Shown piece after piece: positions 23,670 through 34,249 of a stretch of 64,000 nucleotides of DNA. Positions within the stretch are counted from its first letter, which is position 1. Every line of letters begins with the position of its first letter. This DNA is from Undaria pinnatifida (Eukaryota; Sar; Phaeophyceae; Laminariales; Alariaceae), in contig JABAKD010000030.1 in NCBI GenBank assembly GCA_012845835.1, positions 10,205,805 to 10,269,804 on the forward strand. Direction: 5' to 3'. A program made the position numbers and the translations under genes. Below the pieces are notes generated by a model. The model was given only the letters and a program-made list of their open reading frames with translations, ran no database searches and was not told the origin of the DNA.

Positions 23670-24248
23670 TGGCACGCCTAGGCGGTTCCAGTGCTGGGGC
23701 TCGGTTGGGTCGAAGGTCTTGGGGCTCCTGGCGACTGCCTTCGTCGGCTCCAGAAAGCGGCAGATCGACGCTTGGCTCGAGTCGCTTAGCGCTCACCCTC
23801 GCTCCTCCTCCCCTGATTCTCCTCGTCACCGGAACTTGGGCACCTCTCGCCGTCCTTGGCGGTGACGTGCCCAGACAACAACAATTCGCGGGTCGACGCC
23901 CTCGAAAAAGCTTTGCTTCAACGACGTCACTGCTGGCGCTAGCCAACCCGACTGGGAGAAGACGATGGTCAAAATATGCACCGTAAAAGAAGCAGAACCA
24001 GCAGGAGGAGGATGGGGACAGGGAAGCAGGACGTTGTTGAACGGCGAGCGATAATGGTGCTGATAGCGGCGGCGGCGATGGGTGGTTGGGGACAGGAAAC
24101 GGGGTTCTGCCGGCGATGGAGCTGGCGCTGGCGCTGCTGTTCACCTACCTGTCATCGGTCACGGGGTCGTGCGACCTGACCGCACGCTTCTTGGGCAGTG
24201 TCGCGTTCTCGGAGGCGCCTGGTGATTGGAAAGGTTTATGGACGACAG
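23670..24248 (+). pseudogene. CPA2 antiporter exon 3 relic
   Basis: Begins after the same acceptor as the live gene (CTGCAG|TGG) and ends at an equivalent donor (CGACAG|GTGCG). The equivalent exon is 49399-50010. The fourth codon, TAC in the intact gene, is TAG here, and further indels follow. The downstream part still encodes a recognisable membrane segment (LLFTYLSSVTGS versus LLFAYLSSAIGS). Confidence 0.85.
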
Positions 24249-24482
24249 GTGCGCCGACTTCGTTCACCCCCAATCCACCGACCACCCCCCCCCTCCCCGG
24301 CCCATCTCCCCCCATCCTTCACCCTTTCTTGCCAAACACATACACTCACATATCTTCCCCGGGCCTTACAATGACCGCGTAGCTCGTCTTGCCCACCCCA
24401 CCCCTATAACCCGTAATTTCCTCTTGTCCGTTCAAAAAAAATTACTCTTGGTCTGAATTCTCCTTGTCGTCCTCTCCCGCGG

Positions 24483-24945
24483 ATGAAACGATTATCTCAG
24501 TGGGGGTCGATGCTTTCTTTCTCCGTGACGATTTCCCTCGCCGTGCACTCCCTCTACAGAGAAGAAGCCGGGCTGTTCACCCCTGGAAAAGAGCCATCCT
24601 TGCCGCAGCCGCCATGCTGGGGAAGTTGGCTCAGGGGGTCTTCATGGATCCGCCCCCGACGCTCTCCTTGAGTTTTGTAAAGCTTGGCTGGGCGATGAAC
24701 GGGAGGGGGGAGTTCTTGTTCTTGATCGCAGAGGAGGCGAGCGACGAAGGGGTGCTATCGGTGGAGGGCTACTCGGCGGTGGTGTGGGTGCTTTTCCTCA
24801 GCTGCCTCGCCACTCTTATCGCCTCCAGAAGGGTCCTGGACGCCGACGTCAGGGCGCAGGCGGAGGGAATCGCGGCAAACCAAGATGAGGGTGGTAGCGT
24901 TGGAGTTGATCATGCTGGTGGTGGTGGTAGTAGTGACGGTGGTGT

Positions 24946-24977
<32 letters not shown>

Positions 24978-25153
24978 GTGGTGGTGTTGGTGGTGGTGGT
25001 GGTGGTGGTGGTGGTGGTGATGGTGGTGGTGGTGGTGGTGGTGGTGGTGGTGGTGGCGGTGGTGATGGTAATGGTCGTGATGATGGTGGTGGTGGTGGTG
25101 GTGGTGGTGGTGGTGCTGTTGGTGCGAGCAAGCATGATGAGGTGTACTTATAG
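24483..25153 (+). pseudogene. CPA2 antiporter exon 4 relic with glycine-repeat expansion
   Basis: Matches 50302-50802 from MK..SQWG to the final Tyr-Leu-stop. The acceptor dinucleotide AG of the intact gene reads GG here. A deletion near residue 35 of the exon shifts the frame, after which KLGWAMNGRGEF and the last membrane segment are again readable. A (GGT/GGC)n expansion of about 200 bp separates this from the end. The long glycine reading frame is therefore not a separate gene. Confidence 0.88.
24911..25119. repeat. (GGT/GGC)n microsatellite
   Basis: About 70 near-perfect triplets inside the antiporter exon 4 relic. They give polyglycine in one frame and polyproline or polythreonine in others. 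Confidence 0.9.
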
Positions 25154-25361
25154 TACTGTACGAGGTGGTTCAAGCGATATGCACATAAATTTCCGTGTTC
25201 GGGCTGAAAAACGATAGGTAATCTAAAATCACAACATTAAACATATGCATATGGCGTGGCTGCATCAACGGGGGGAGCACATCAGCGAAGCTAGTTTAAC
25301 CGTGGAAACCGCAGTTCGCGATGTATGGGAACTTTTTGTGTTACTTGGGCTGGCGTTGTTG

Positions 25362-25816
25362 TATTACGGAAGGGGAGGCTAGGGATAGAGGCGGATCCGA
25401 TGTTTATGTGAGTCTGAGTGGTCTCTAGCCATTCATGCGGCAGGACCCTAAGTTTTGTGTGCATTGTACAGAGAGAAAGGTGCCAGGGACCCAGCCTACA
25501 AAGCACTGCTACCGACCTGATGATAGCAGCCTCCCGATCGGTACCGAGTTCGGTGGTTGAGCCTGAACAGCGGTAGTGTAAGCCTTGAAGGTGGCCTGTG
25601 AGAAGGAGTAGAAGGTCTCCGGTCGTGGATACGGTATTCGCTTTGTGGATTATTGCTAACTCAGGGCAAGCAAAGGAGTACAGAGCAGAGGGAGGCGAGG
25701 AACCAGTCGCTCCCCGACGGGGACCCTGCAAGACGGACCATACTGCTAGTACCTATTGGGACTAACGCATTCCCAAAAGTGCAACTCCTATCAACCGTAA
25801 CAATGTAACCGTAACA
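25362..25816 (-). repeat. Long terminal repeat (3' LTR of the minus-strand element)
   Basis: 455 bp, one visible base difference (T/C in GATGT[T/C]TATG) from 32344-32798. On the minus strand it begins TGTTACGG and ends CCGTAATA. It is flanked by GTTG at 25358-25361. The purine tract AATGGGGGGA lies directly before it on the minus strand. Confidence 0.95.
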
Positions 25817-26759
25817 TCCCCCCATTAGTATGAACAGCTGTTTGTCAGCTGCAACATACTAATTAACGGTAGCAGGGAGGGTGACAACCGCGAGGTGACA
25901 CACTTCCTTTGGCGAAAACTACCGGTGATGTCTTTGAGTAGGTCGAACGGCCAACCGAAAATTACAAGAGGCAAATAGTGGCAAAACTCAAATAAAATCC
26001 ACTGCTCTTCATAATTCTCACTGCGCGTTGGCTCGTGGCCCGACATCGACTTGCGCGAAGGTAAAACCGGCTTCCGGGAAAAACCCTTCGCTCCCCATCC
26101 CGAGAGCCCTAGAATTTAGACAACAACCGAAAACACCAAGTGGCACTCGGACGTAAAATACTCTAAAAAAAAACCGTCCCTCGCTTGGTGTTCCCACTGT
26201 AGTTGCTGCCCGGCTCTCAACACCTACAGCGCGGGAAAAACCTGGCCATCCAGGAAAAAACCCATAGCGCAAAGCCCTACAACACCAAACTCACACAAAC
26301 GCCACGGCACACCGCACGAACCCACTTGGGTGCTACCGAGCGCAGGGCCACCCTTCGACTACCAATCAGACCAGAACATCTAATCAGCCCGTCTCCAAAC
26401 ATTCAAACTTTAGCTGGCTGTCAACTGGGGGCACGCTCGAAAATCGACAACACCATAACTTCCCCCCTAGCATAGTGCGATGACAAGAGCCATATGCTAT
26501 AGCAGTACTGTGACTGTATAGCCAAGGGTACAGAGCCGCAAAACTTTTTACAGAAATAATGACCTCGAGGATAGGCTAACAAACCGAAAACACAGGGGCC
26601 ATAAGAGGGAAATCCTCGATAAAAACCCTCCCCCCTGCCTTTTCACTGCGTATTTGATCGCCTGACCACCATTCAATGGCTCAAAGTCCGTATGTGAACG
26701 AAATTGACGTGCATGGAAGCAGCACGAAACTCCACGGAACTGACTCGTCTAGTCCTCTT

Positions 26760-27130
26760 TGAGTCTGCCCACGTACAATGTAATTTCCCATCAAAATGCA
26801 ACGTCGGTAACTCAGCAACATATCGCAAAAGGAACAAAAGCACGACGGGCAAAGAATTATTAATCTTCGGCAAAAGCGGAACTCCGATGCCAGGCATCAA
26901 AGCACAAAAATAAGAAGAATCTGACAAAATAAACCTCAAACAAAATAAACGGCATACAATATAATCCTCCACCAAGACGCAATGTCGGTAGCTCAATAAC
27001 ATACCGCAAAAAGAAGAAAAGCACGACGGGCAAAGAGATCCTAAACCTTTGGCAAAAGCAGAACTCCGATGCCAGGTATCAAAGCACAAAAAGGTAGAAT
27101 GTGACATAAACCGCAAACAAAATAAACGGC
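26760..27130. repeat. Tandem duplication of ~190 bp inside the LTR element
   Basis: Units at about 26760-26950 and 26960-27130 share CACGACGGGCAAAGA, AACTCCGATGCCAGG and CAAACAAAATAAACGGC in order. Confidence 0.8.
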
Positions 27131-28265
27131 TGAAGGTCGAGGATAAGCATGAAGCCCTCACCAAACAACCACTGAATAGTCTATTTAAACTCAACTCATA
27201 CCCAAATAGGAAACACGACCCCGTCACTTCTCAAGAGACTATACCAACAGCCTATCCGAATCTTAAAGCAGTGCCGATCCTAGAAACAGGGCATACCCCC
27301 CATGAGCTGTGAAATAAAATCAACGCAGATGCCCAGGGGAAACCCATACAACGAGCAAGAGCCCGATAAAATCCCATTGGTAACTCCGAAACAAAGCCAT
27401 TACAATCGCAGAAAGATTGTAACAACACAGTTGAGCCTCCAAAGTAAGTCAAACAAGGCAAAAAGCAAAACGAAACGACACGGCCAACAACGACCAACAC
27501 AAAAACAAAACATAGCAGCCAACACGGCTATCAAACATAAAAAAAACAAAGCAAAACGAAGTAACACGGCCAACAGTAACCAACACCAGAAAAAGGAAGA
27601 ATTTAGACTGGCAAACCAAGACCGGCAAGTGGCCTGAAATCGAAGGACTACAACGGCACGTAGTATGCAGCCTCCTGACGAACAAACACCTGTTCGCCTG
27701 TCAAAATCAAGCCCTATCCAACCACTGATTACAAACTCGTCACTGTTCAAGAGACTTCATACCGACAGTAGCTCGCACCCTTCATAAAATAGTGTCAATG
27801 AAGAAAAATAAAAAACAAGGAAGTCAACTCGAACACTCGCACCCAACCCAAGTACAACAGCGTTCACAACGTCGTCGCACTATTGTAAAATAACACACAT
27901 CTTGCTGCCCCATACTGTTTTACACCCGGCTGACCGGTGCCCGGGTGATTCCCGTCTTAACCCACAACAAAACGGCATTCCCCCCGACCCCACTTTATCC
28001 AAAACGAAAAGCTAGGCCCAACGGACAGCTAACTACAGTCCCGCAGGAGGAAAATTGGCCACCGGGTCAAAACCCCCTGTATGTCTTGTATCATCCAAAC
28101 CATTGTGATTGCAACAATGGCCCCATTCAAACGATTACCATGGCCAGAACCTAAAATGCCAAGTAGCGCCCTACTCACCCATGCCCCTCAAAGTAGCGTG
28201 GGGTGGCGGCCTGACAAATTATTCCTCGCATGACTCAAACATGGCACGAATAATGCTCACACCCT

Positions 28266-28499
28266 TTACTCATCACTCAACGGTAGGTTCAACAAAAAAC
28301 TTACGGTGAGATTAAAAGGGGTCGCCGCGAGGGATTTCGTCAAAATATCCGCGTGCTGCTCTTCCGAAGCTACAAATTGAATATCATTTTTCTTCGCACG
28401 AAGTAGCTCTCGGACGAAATGGAACCGCACATCTATGTGTTTGCTCCGGCGGCCTGACCAATTACTATGACCAAACACGTGAACATACGTCTCGCACAC
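28266..28499 (-). pseudogene. Copia RNase H C-terminal remnant
   Basis: The 77-codon frame contains RRSKHIDVRFHFVRELL and SEEQHADILTKSLA, the signature C-terminal end of Ty1/Copia RNase H (KHID, FV.SEEQ.ADILTK). The catalytic N-terminal part and the reverse transcriptase upstream are missing. This is the evidence for superfamily and orientation. Confidence 0.9.
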
Positions 28500-28852
28500 C
28501 AGAGTAATTTTCTAGATACAGATACCCACACATAACATTCACCCCGCTATCGCAACAAAGCATCGTAATATTTTTTTGACCGAACTACTCCACTCCAAAT
28601 CGAACATCTGCCACCAACCGGATGTACCATGAAAAAACAAAAACGAAAAGAGAAACAAACGAAGGTCGCATAGCAAGGCAGCAACCGCGGCAAAAAGCAA
28701 ACAGCAGAACAGCAGCGGAAAGCAACACAAGAAATGAGTGAACGAGCTAACTGAGGAATATGGCGCAGTATGCGAGTCTTTGTACAAACAAAGGAGCGCA
28801 AAAGTATATGCGCAATCATGCTATCCTGAGAAGGACATGCGAACCAAAACCA

Positions 28853-28960
28853 CCAGCAGTAGAGACAGGCGGAGGCGGTCAGACAGCAACAATAGCAGAA
28901 AACAGCAGCAGTAGAGACAGGCGGAGGCGGTCAGACATCAACAATAGCAGAAAACAGCGG
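28853..28960. repeat. Tandem pair of ~51-bp units
   Basis: AGTAGAGACAGGCGGAGGCG, then GTCAGACA and a CAACAATAGCAGAAAACAGC block, appears twice in direct succession inside the LTR element. Confidence 0.85.
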
Positions 28961-29820
28961 CGTAGCAGCAGAATACATTGTTTGAGAGATGAATGCAAAC
29001 GGGAGGGGGTTGACAAATACAGCGGAACATGCGAGCCTTTCAATATATACGAAGAAACGAAACTATTCGTGCGCACATGACATTCGGTTCAATAAAAAAA
29101 AACAAGATACATCATCAAGCGGCTCTAGTATCCGTGTCGTTGCCTCATCCTAAAGAGAGCCAACTATGTGGTTACTGCTTGCTGTGTCTGACGACAGCGA
29201 TGTCCCCACCGAAATCATCGCCTGCGTCCAAAACAGAGCACAAAGTAATGGGGCAAAGGAAACAAGGAAGGGATGGAAAAACAGGAGGGCGGTTCAGCAA
29301 CTACTGCATCACACGACGATGTCGCGGTAGCCACAACCGCAACAACAACCCGACGACACAGCAGTAACAACAGTGGAACCCTTCCCGGCAAAATGAAATG
29401 ACAGATGAAGATAGGCATGCATAGCGTACGTAACAAATTTACAAAGATTGATCGACAGCGACCACCTCCAGTTTGATCACGAGCAAACGTGGAGTTGGGT
29501 TTGATCACAGGCAAAACGTGCGTGATCATGGGTGAACGTGTTTGCTCGGGTCAAACATCACCGGTTTGATCACGAACGAAGTGGATGCAAAAACAGGGAA
29601 GCATCAACATTATTAGCGGGACAGCAGGTGAAACCATCACCAGAAAACCGTTATCAGCATCCAGTCATGTGTACCCGGTTCACTATTAATAATGAATCCG
29701 CAAGCGATACCAGAGAGCATATCGAGCAAAACAACAATGACACAAAGTGCAGTAAGCTCAGCGTACCACAGCGCCAACACCTGAATTGAATTGAATTAAA
29801 TGAAATTAAATTTAATTATA

Positions 29821-29907
29821 CGCGTATGAAAATACGTGGAAGTGTGGTGAGCCAATACTTTATTTTTCCCCATCCGCCGGAGAAAAAAAATAAAAAAATA
29901 AAAAAAA
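29821..29907 (+). mobile_element. Poly(A) retroposon nested in the LTR element
   Basis: 5'-truncated copy (CGCGTATGAAAATACGTGG to CCGCCGGAG then A-rich tail) of the family at 8652-8868. It sits inside the Copia-type element; flanking AATTA-rich sequence makes the duplication hard to fix. Confidence 0.8.
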
Positions 29908-30008
29908 TTATTAATTGATTGACACAGCTCCTAAAGTGGGAAGACAAGTGGCATGTTAGCAATACAGCAGTGGAAATATATCAGGTGACATGATGGCGCG
30001 GGAGGGCT

Positions 30009-30310
30009 CGGACCCAGAGGAGACTGGTTGCTGTCCCCCCAAACATAGGAGACAACAACACGGCTCGACCAGGCACCCAGAGGAGACTGGTTGCTGTCCC
30101 CCCAAACATAGGAGACAACAACACGGCTCGACCAGGCGCAGACCCTCCCATTGCAGGCTAAATAACAGTAATGGGAAGTGGGGCATGTGAAATACAGCAG
30201 TAGCAGAATGTATAGTAGCGATACGACCCAGAAAGGCGCGGACCCAGAGGAGACTGGTTGTCGTCTCCCCCAACATAGGAGACAACAACACGGCTCAACC
30301 AGGGGAAGAC
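30009..30310. repeat. Three ~70-bp repeats inside the LTR element
   Basis: GACCCAGAGGAGACTGGTTG followed by a CATAGGAGACAACAACACGG block occurs at about 30009, 30078 and 30240. Confidence 0.85.
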
Positions 30311-32343
30311 ACTCCCATTGTGCCGTTGTGGCTGGGGAACACAACTCAAGTACGTCAGGAATGGGTTCAGTAATTTCAAACGTCGCGAGGCTCCCCTCTT
30401 ATCAACACAAGACACATACATCACTGCTGTCCTATTTCTCAGCGCAAGGAACTGCTGTTGTTGCGAGTGTAAAAATTCGAACATCGTACCACTTTGGGCC
30501 TCTCCTGCTGTAGGCAGTGCTCACGGGGCACCCCAAACAGTGGAGAACAAGCAACGCAGGCAACAACGCGCGGCAACAGCAACGGCAGCGACAGCAGAGA
30601 CACACGTGCGGAAAAAAGGCCTGGGAGTTTCCGCAGCCAGTACACCCGTGGCGCGCACTCAAACCACTATCCCGCATCCCTTCGGACTTATGCTTTTGCT
30701 TCTCTTTCATCATTTTTGAGCTGGCTGCCGGAAAGTCTAGGGCGGGGGCCTAACCGGGTGTACTGCTGTTTAACTTCCACCTGTGCCATCCGACAACGAC
30801 AGAGAGGGCAATGGGAACTGGAGGGAGCCATGGTGAGAGCAACGATACAGACAAACTCCAGGGTAGCGTGCTCCCCTGGGTGTGTCGTGGACCCAAAAGA
30901 TCAGCGGATACCAGTCGAAATAGTTAGTTTACAGCAGCAATACTTCTGCGTTGTAATATGGGATCCACTCGCGAAAAATGTCGACACAATGTTCAAGTGA
31001 ACAAAAAAAACAACAAAACAAAAAAAAACACAAACAAGGACGAGAAAATAGCATCATGAAAGCGACGCGATTGGGTATCGACGCGGGACGCGTGCAAAGG
31101 CGGCACCGTGTCCACCTAACTGCTGCTGGACAGGCTGGGCTCCCAGGAGCGCGCACCAAAAGTCGCGCTCACGCGCTTCGAAAAAGAGGAACAAAATGAG
31201 TGATGATGCCATGCGCTCGGAGCACAAAAAATATATAGCAGCAGAGGGGCACAAGAGGAGCAGCCACAGAAAAAGCAGCACACAGAACCACGACGAGAAA
31301 CCCGAAACCAGAGGGAAATACACAGGGTGATCACCCGCGAGGGCAAGCGCGTATCCCGGATGGACACATGTGAATGCAGACAAGGTGACAAAATAATTCA
31401 GAAACAGCGGGGTGCTTGTTTTTTGTGCGCTATACAAAACGACGAGAACGATGGGCTCGAGCAAACAGTAGGTGGGCTGATGCGACAGCACGGAGAGAGA
31501 GGAGTGGTATACCAGTCTTATACCAAGCGAGTAACAGTTCGGTGCATTTTTGTTTTTGGGATTAAGGTCCCAAGCTACAGCAGTATACCCACCCACAGGG
31601 CAAAACAAATAACTAAAAAACACAGCACGATAACACAACCCACAAGCGCGGGGGAGTCCAGACGTTTTCATTATTTTTATTATTTTTTTTTTTATTTTTT
31701 TTTTTTCGATAAATGATCGAGCGTCAAGCGCCGCGTCACTAGTAGGTAGGGTGGGAAGGAGAGGTTTTACTAGAGAGGCCCAACCCACACCAAAATAGCG
31801 CTCTGACACCACGGTGGTCGACAAGTCACTGCCAAATGTGAGACTAGTCCAGGGGGGAGAGGTCACGAGGATGATCCCAAACATGCACGAGGTTCAAACA
31901 CTAGCACGCAGCTCGACTCGGGGTCTTCGGTCTTACGCACTTTGCACACTCTCTCTCATCATCGTTTCTGGCTGCCGCACGGGTGAGTCTGCTGCTGTGG
32001 AGCCGCAAGTGCGAGAGACACGACCCATCAATGATCACTCAATCCGATCAACCTGGTAGTTCAACTGTCCAGTCAGTGGCAACCAGCTATCCACGCGGGT
32101 ACAGGAACAGCTATTGTGGTGGCGGCAACGGGCAAAGGAAAAAAAATCGAACACACCCAAGCGCTCTGCCTTCCCCTACAAGTGCGTATGACAAAGCGGA
32201 TGGAAAAAAAACAGAAGCGCCAACACGTGCCAGCGGGCAAAAAAAAACAGAAAGGCGCGAAAGAGCTTACAAGCCACGCGGCTACAGCATGGAAAGCGCA
32301 ACTACGGTTCATCTACAGCACGGAGGTCTCGGATTGGACACCA

Positions 32344-32798
32344 TATTACGGAAGGGGAGGCTAGGGATAGAGGCGGATCCGATGTCTATGTGAGTCTGAG
32401 TGGTCTCTAGCCATTCATGCGGCAGGACCCTAAGTTTTGTGTGCATTGTACAGAGAGAAAGGTGCCAGGGACCCAGCCTACAAAGCACTGCTACCGACCT
32501 GATGATAGCAGCCTCCCGATCGGTACCGAGTTCGGTGGTTGAGCCTGAACAGCGGTAGTGTAAGCCTTGAAGGTGGCCTGTGAGAAGGAGTAGAAGGTCT
32601 CCGGTCGTGGATACGGTATTCGCTTTGTGGATTATTGCTAACTCAGGGCAAGCAAAGGAGTACAGAGCAGAGGGAGGCGAGGAACCAGTCGCTCCCCGAC
32701 GGGGACCCTGCAAGACGGACCATACTGCTAGTACCTATTGGGACTAACGCATTCCCAAAAGTGCAACTCCTATCAACCGTAACAATGTAACCGTAACA
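32344..32798 (-). repeat. Long terminal repeat (5' LTR of the minus-strand element)
   Basis: Partner of 25362-25816. Flanked by GTTG at 32799-32802. On the minus strand the internal sequence after it begins TGGTGTCCAATCC, complementary to a tRNA 3' end ending in CCA, as expected of a primer-binding site. Confidence 0.95.
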
Positions 32799-33025
32799 GT
32801 TGCACAGAGATTTTTGCGGCACCTGCTCAGTAAAACCCACATGATATCGTAGTCTTGAGGCCATAAATCGACCAACACGTTGAATAATTCGACGCTTTAG
32901 ACATGTTGACATATGATTGTACCAAAGATGTCTGTAACACTCGTTTCGTCCTACGAGCTGTACAAGGCCGAAATAATAACGCCTGGCAAAGTACGAGAAC
33001 AATGCGTTGAGCTCTTGGACACGTT

Positions 33026-34249
33026 CTAGGGAAAAAAAAAAACGTTGAGATCGCGGGAATCACTTCAGCGGGCGGTTGAATTCGAGTTGGAAAAGGAACC
33101 TTTTCACGGTTTTTCTTCATAACAGCAGTACAACGAAGAAAAAGAAGGTTTTCTTTATAAAAAAATAATCATGATGAGATAAATTGGGTCAAATTCACAC
33201 AAAAATCACCCAAGAAAATGAAAAAAAAAATGACTACTTCGTAGTAGGGAGAAGTGAAACAAAAACGCAACGCCTTTCATTTTGTTTTTCAAAGATGCTG
33301 TCATTGGGAGCTGTCATTGACGGACAACCCTGACCCTCCCAACTTTCATTTTCCAACAACAACAAAAAACATTGCGCTTTGTTGCGATGACGCAACATCT
33401 TGGGGTGTCGCTGGAACCAGCTCGCAGTACTGAGATCTATCGGTATTTAGAATAAGTTTGCATATTTGCATATTCGGCTTCAATACATTTTTCATGGCAC
33501 GAAGGTTTTAATTTCAACGCTGCTGGTATTTTCTTGGTCCGTTTTATTTCTTCAGAGTGTTGCAGTACTCGGCCTTTGCCGGAGTTGATGTACTGCGTAG
33601 GCTAGTAGTGGCCGGGTGACGGCGGGGGTCGGGACAACGGCGACGGACGGTGGCGTGAGGAGGAGTGGGAGGCGAGGAGGAGGGCGGCGCACCGGAGAAT
33701 CATGGACGACTGGGGACCCAAAGGGGGTGACGGCAGGAAGCTAAACTATGGTCCGGCAAAGGTGTCTGGGCAATGTTTTGGTGCAATCAATATTGCTGCG
33801 TGCAGTGGAAACGCGACTTTTTTTATTTTCTGTTGCACCGGTAGACCGGTAGAGAACAGTGTTTCCTCTGCTGCTGCTTTTGTAGCGCCGTCCCCCTCCT
33901 TTTCTGGTACACAGGTTCACGTCCGGAGTACCAACCGATTTTAGAGCGTTCCGGCGTTGTCTTGTACTACTACTGCTGTTAACAGTTATTATACTTCGGT
34001 GGGTTTATATATTGTTTTTCGTATTTTCTTCCTGATTTAATATCGATTATTTGATGCTGGACCCAGCCCTCGTAAGGAACGCAGTACTTCCCGCTGGTGT
34101 TGTGCATATTTTGCTCTACCCCCTCCTTTAATGGTCGGTTGTGGTTTTTCCTCCCAACACCACAGAGAACAATGTCCTTGTTTGTTTGACCCCCCCCCCC
34201 CCCCCCCTTCAATACGTAGGCACGTAGAGTAGGCAAAACGTTCTGTGAG
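33026..34249. other. Stretch with one possible short exon
   Basis: Mostly AT-rich with poly(A) and poly(C) runs. A GC-rich patch at 33600-33760 contains an ATG at 33702 opening 20 codons (MDDWGPKGGDGRKLNYGPAK) up to a possible donor (AAAG|GTGTCT) at 33762. It could be the first exon of a plus-strand gene, but no continuation was found. Confidence 0.3.

Larger units (their letters stand above)
25362..32798 (-). mobile_element. Copia-type LTR retrotransposon, non-autonomous, recent
   Basis: Two near-identical 455-bp LTRs bound 6.5 kb of internal sequence, flanked by the 4-bp duplication GTTG. Orientation is minus. A primer-binding site starting TGG follows the 5' LTR at 32343, and a polypurine tract precedes the 3' LTR at about 25826-25817. 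The only recognised coding relic is the end of a Copia RNase H (28266-28499). Gag, protease, integrase and reverse transcriptase were not found, so proteins must be supplied by another copy. The internal region holds several tandem duplications and a nested poly(A) retroposon. The near-identity of the LTRs implies recent insertion. Confidence 0.93.
25265..33025 (-). pseudogene. Possible exon split by the Copia-type insertion
   Basis: Minus strand: after a good acceptor (a T-rich tract then CCCTAG at 33026) an open frame runs 33025-32799 and meets the LTR element. With one copy of the GTTG target duplication removed, the frame continues through 25357-25265 to TGA, giving 75 + 30 codons without a stop. 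The first part contains YFARRYYFGLVQLVGRNECY and looks like protein, but I recognise no family. No upstream exon was found. It may be a host gene remnant or an older element. Confidence 0.35.

Noticed and set aside
24464-25153. Long glycine-rich open frame, and polyproline or polythreonine frames on the other strand
   Set aside because: It is the antiporter exon 4 relic plus a (GGT)n expansion; all six frames stay open because of the triplet repeat.
31054-31884. 276-codon minus-strand frame inside the Copia-type element as gag
   Set aside because: No gag, zinc-knuckle or protease motif; Phe/Leu/Cys-rich composition fits the A-rich complementary strand. Left unassigned.
33118-33120. ATG at 33120 (minus) as the start of the Copia-interrupted frame
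   Set aside because: It is not in frame with the exon at 33025 and no donor joins them.
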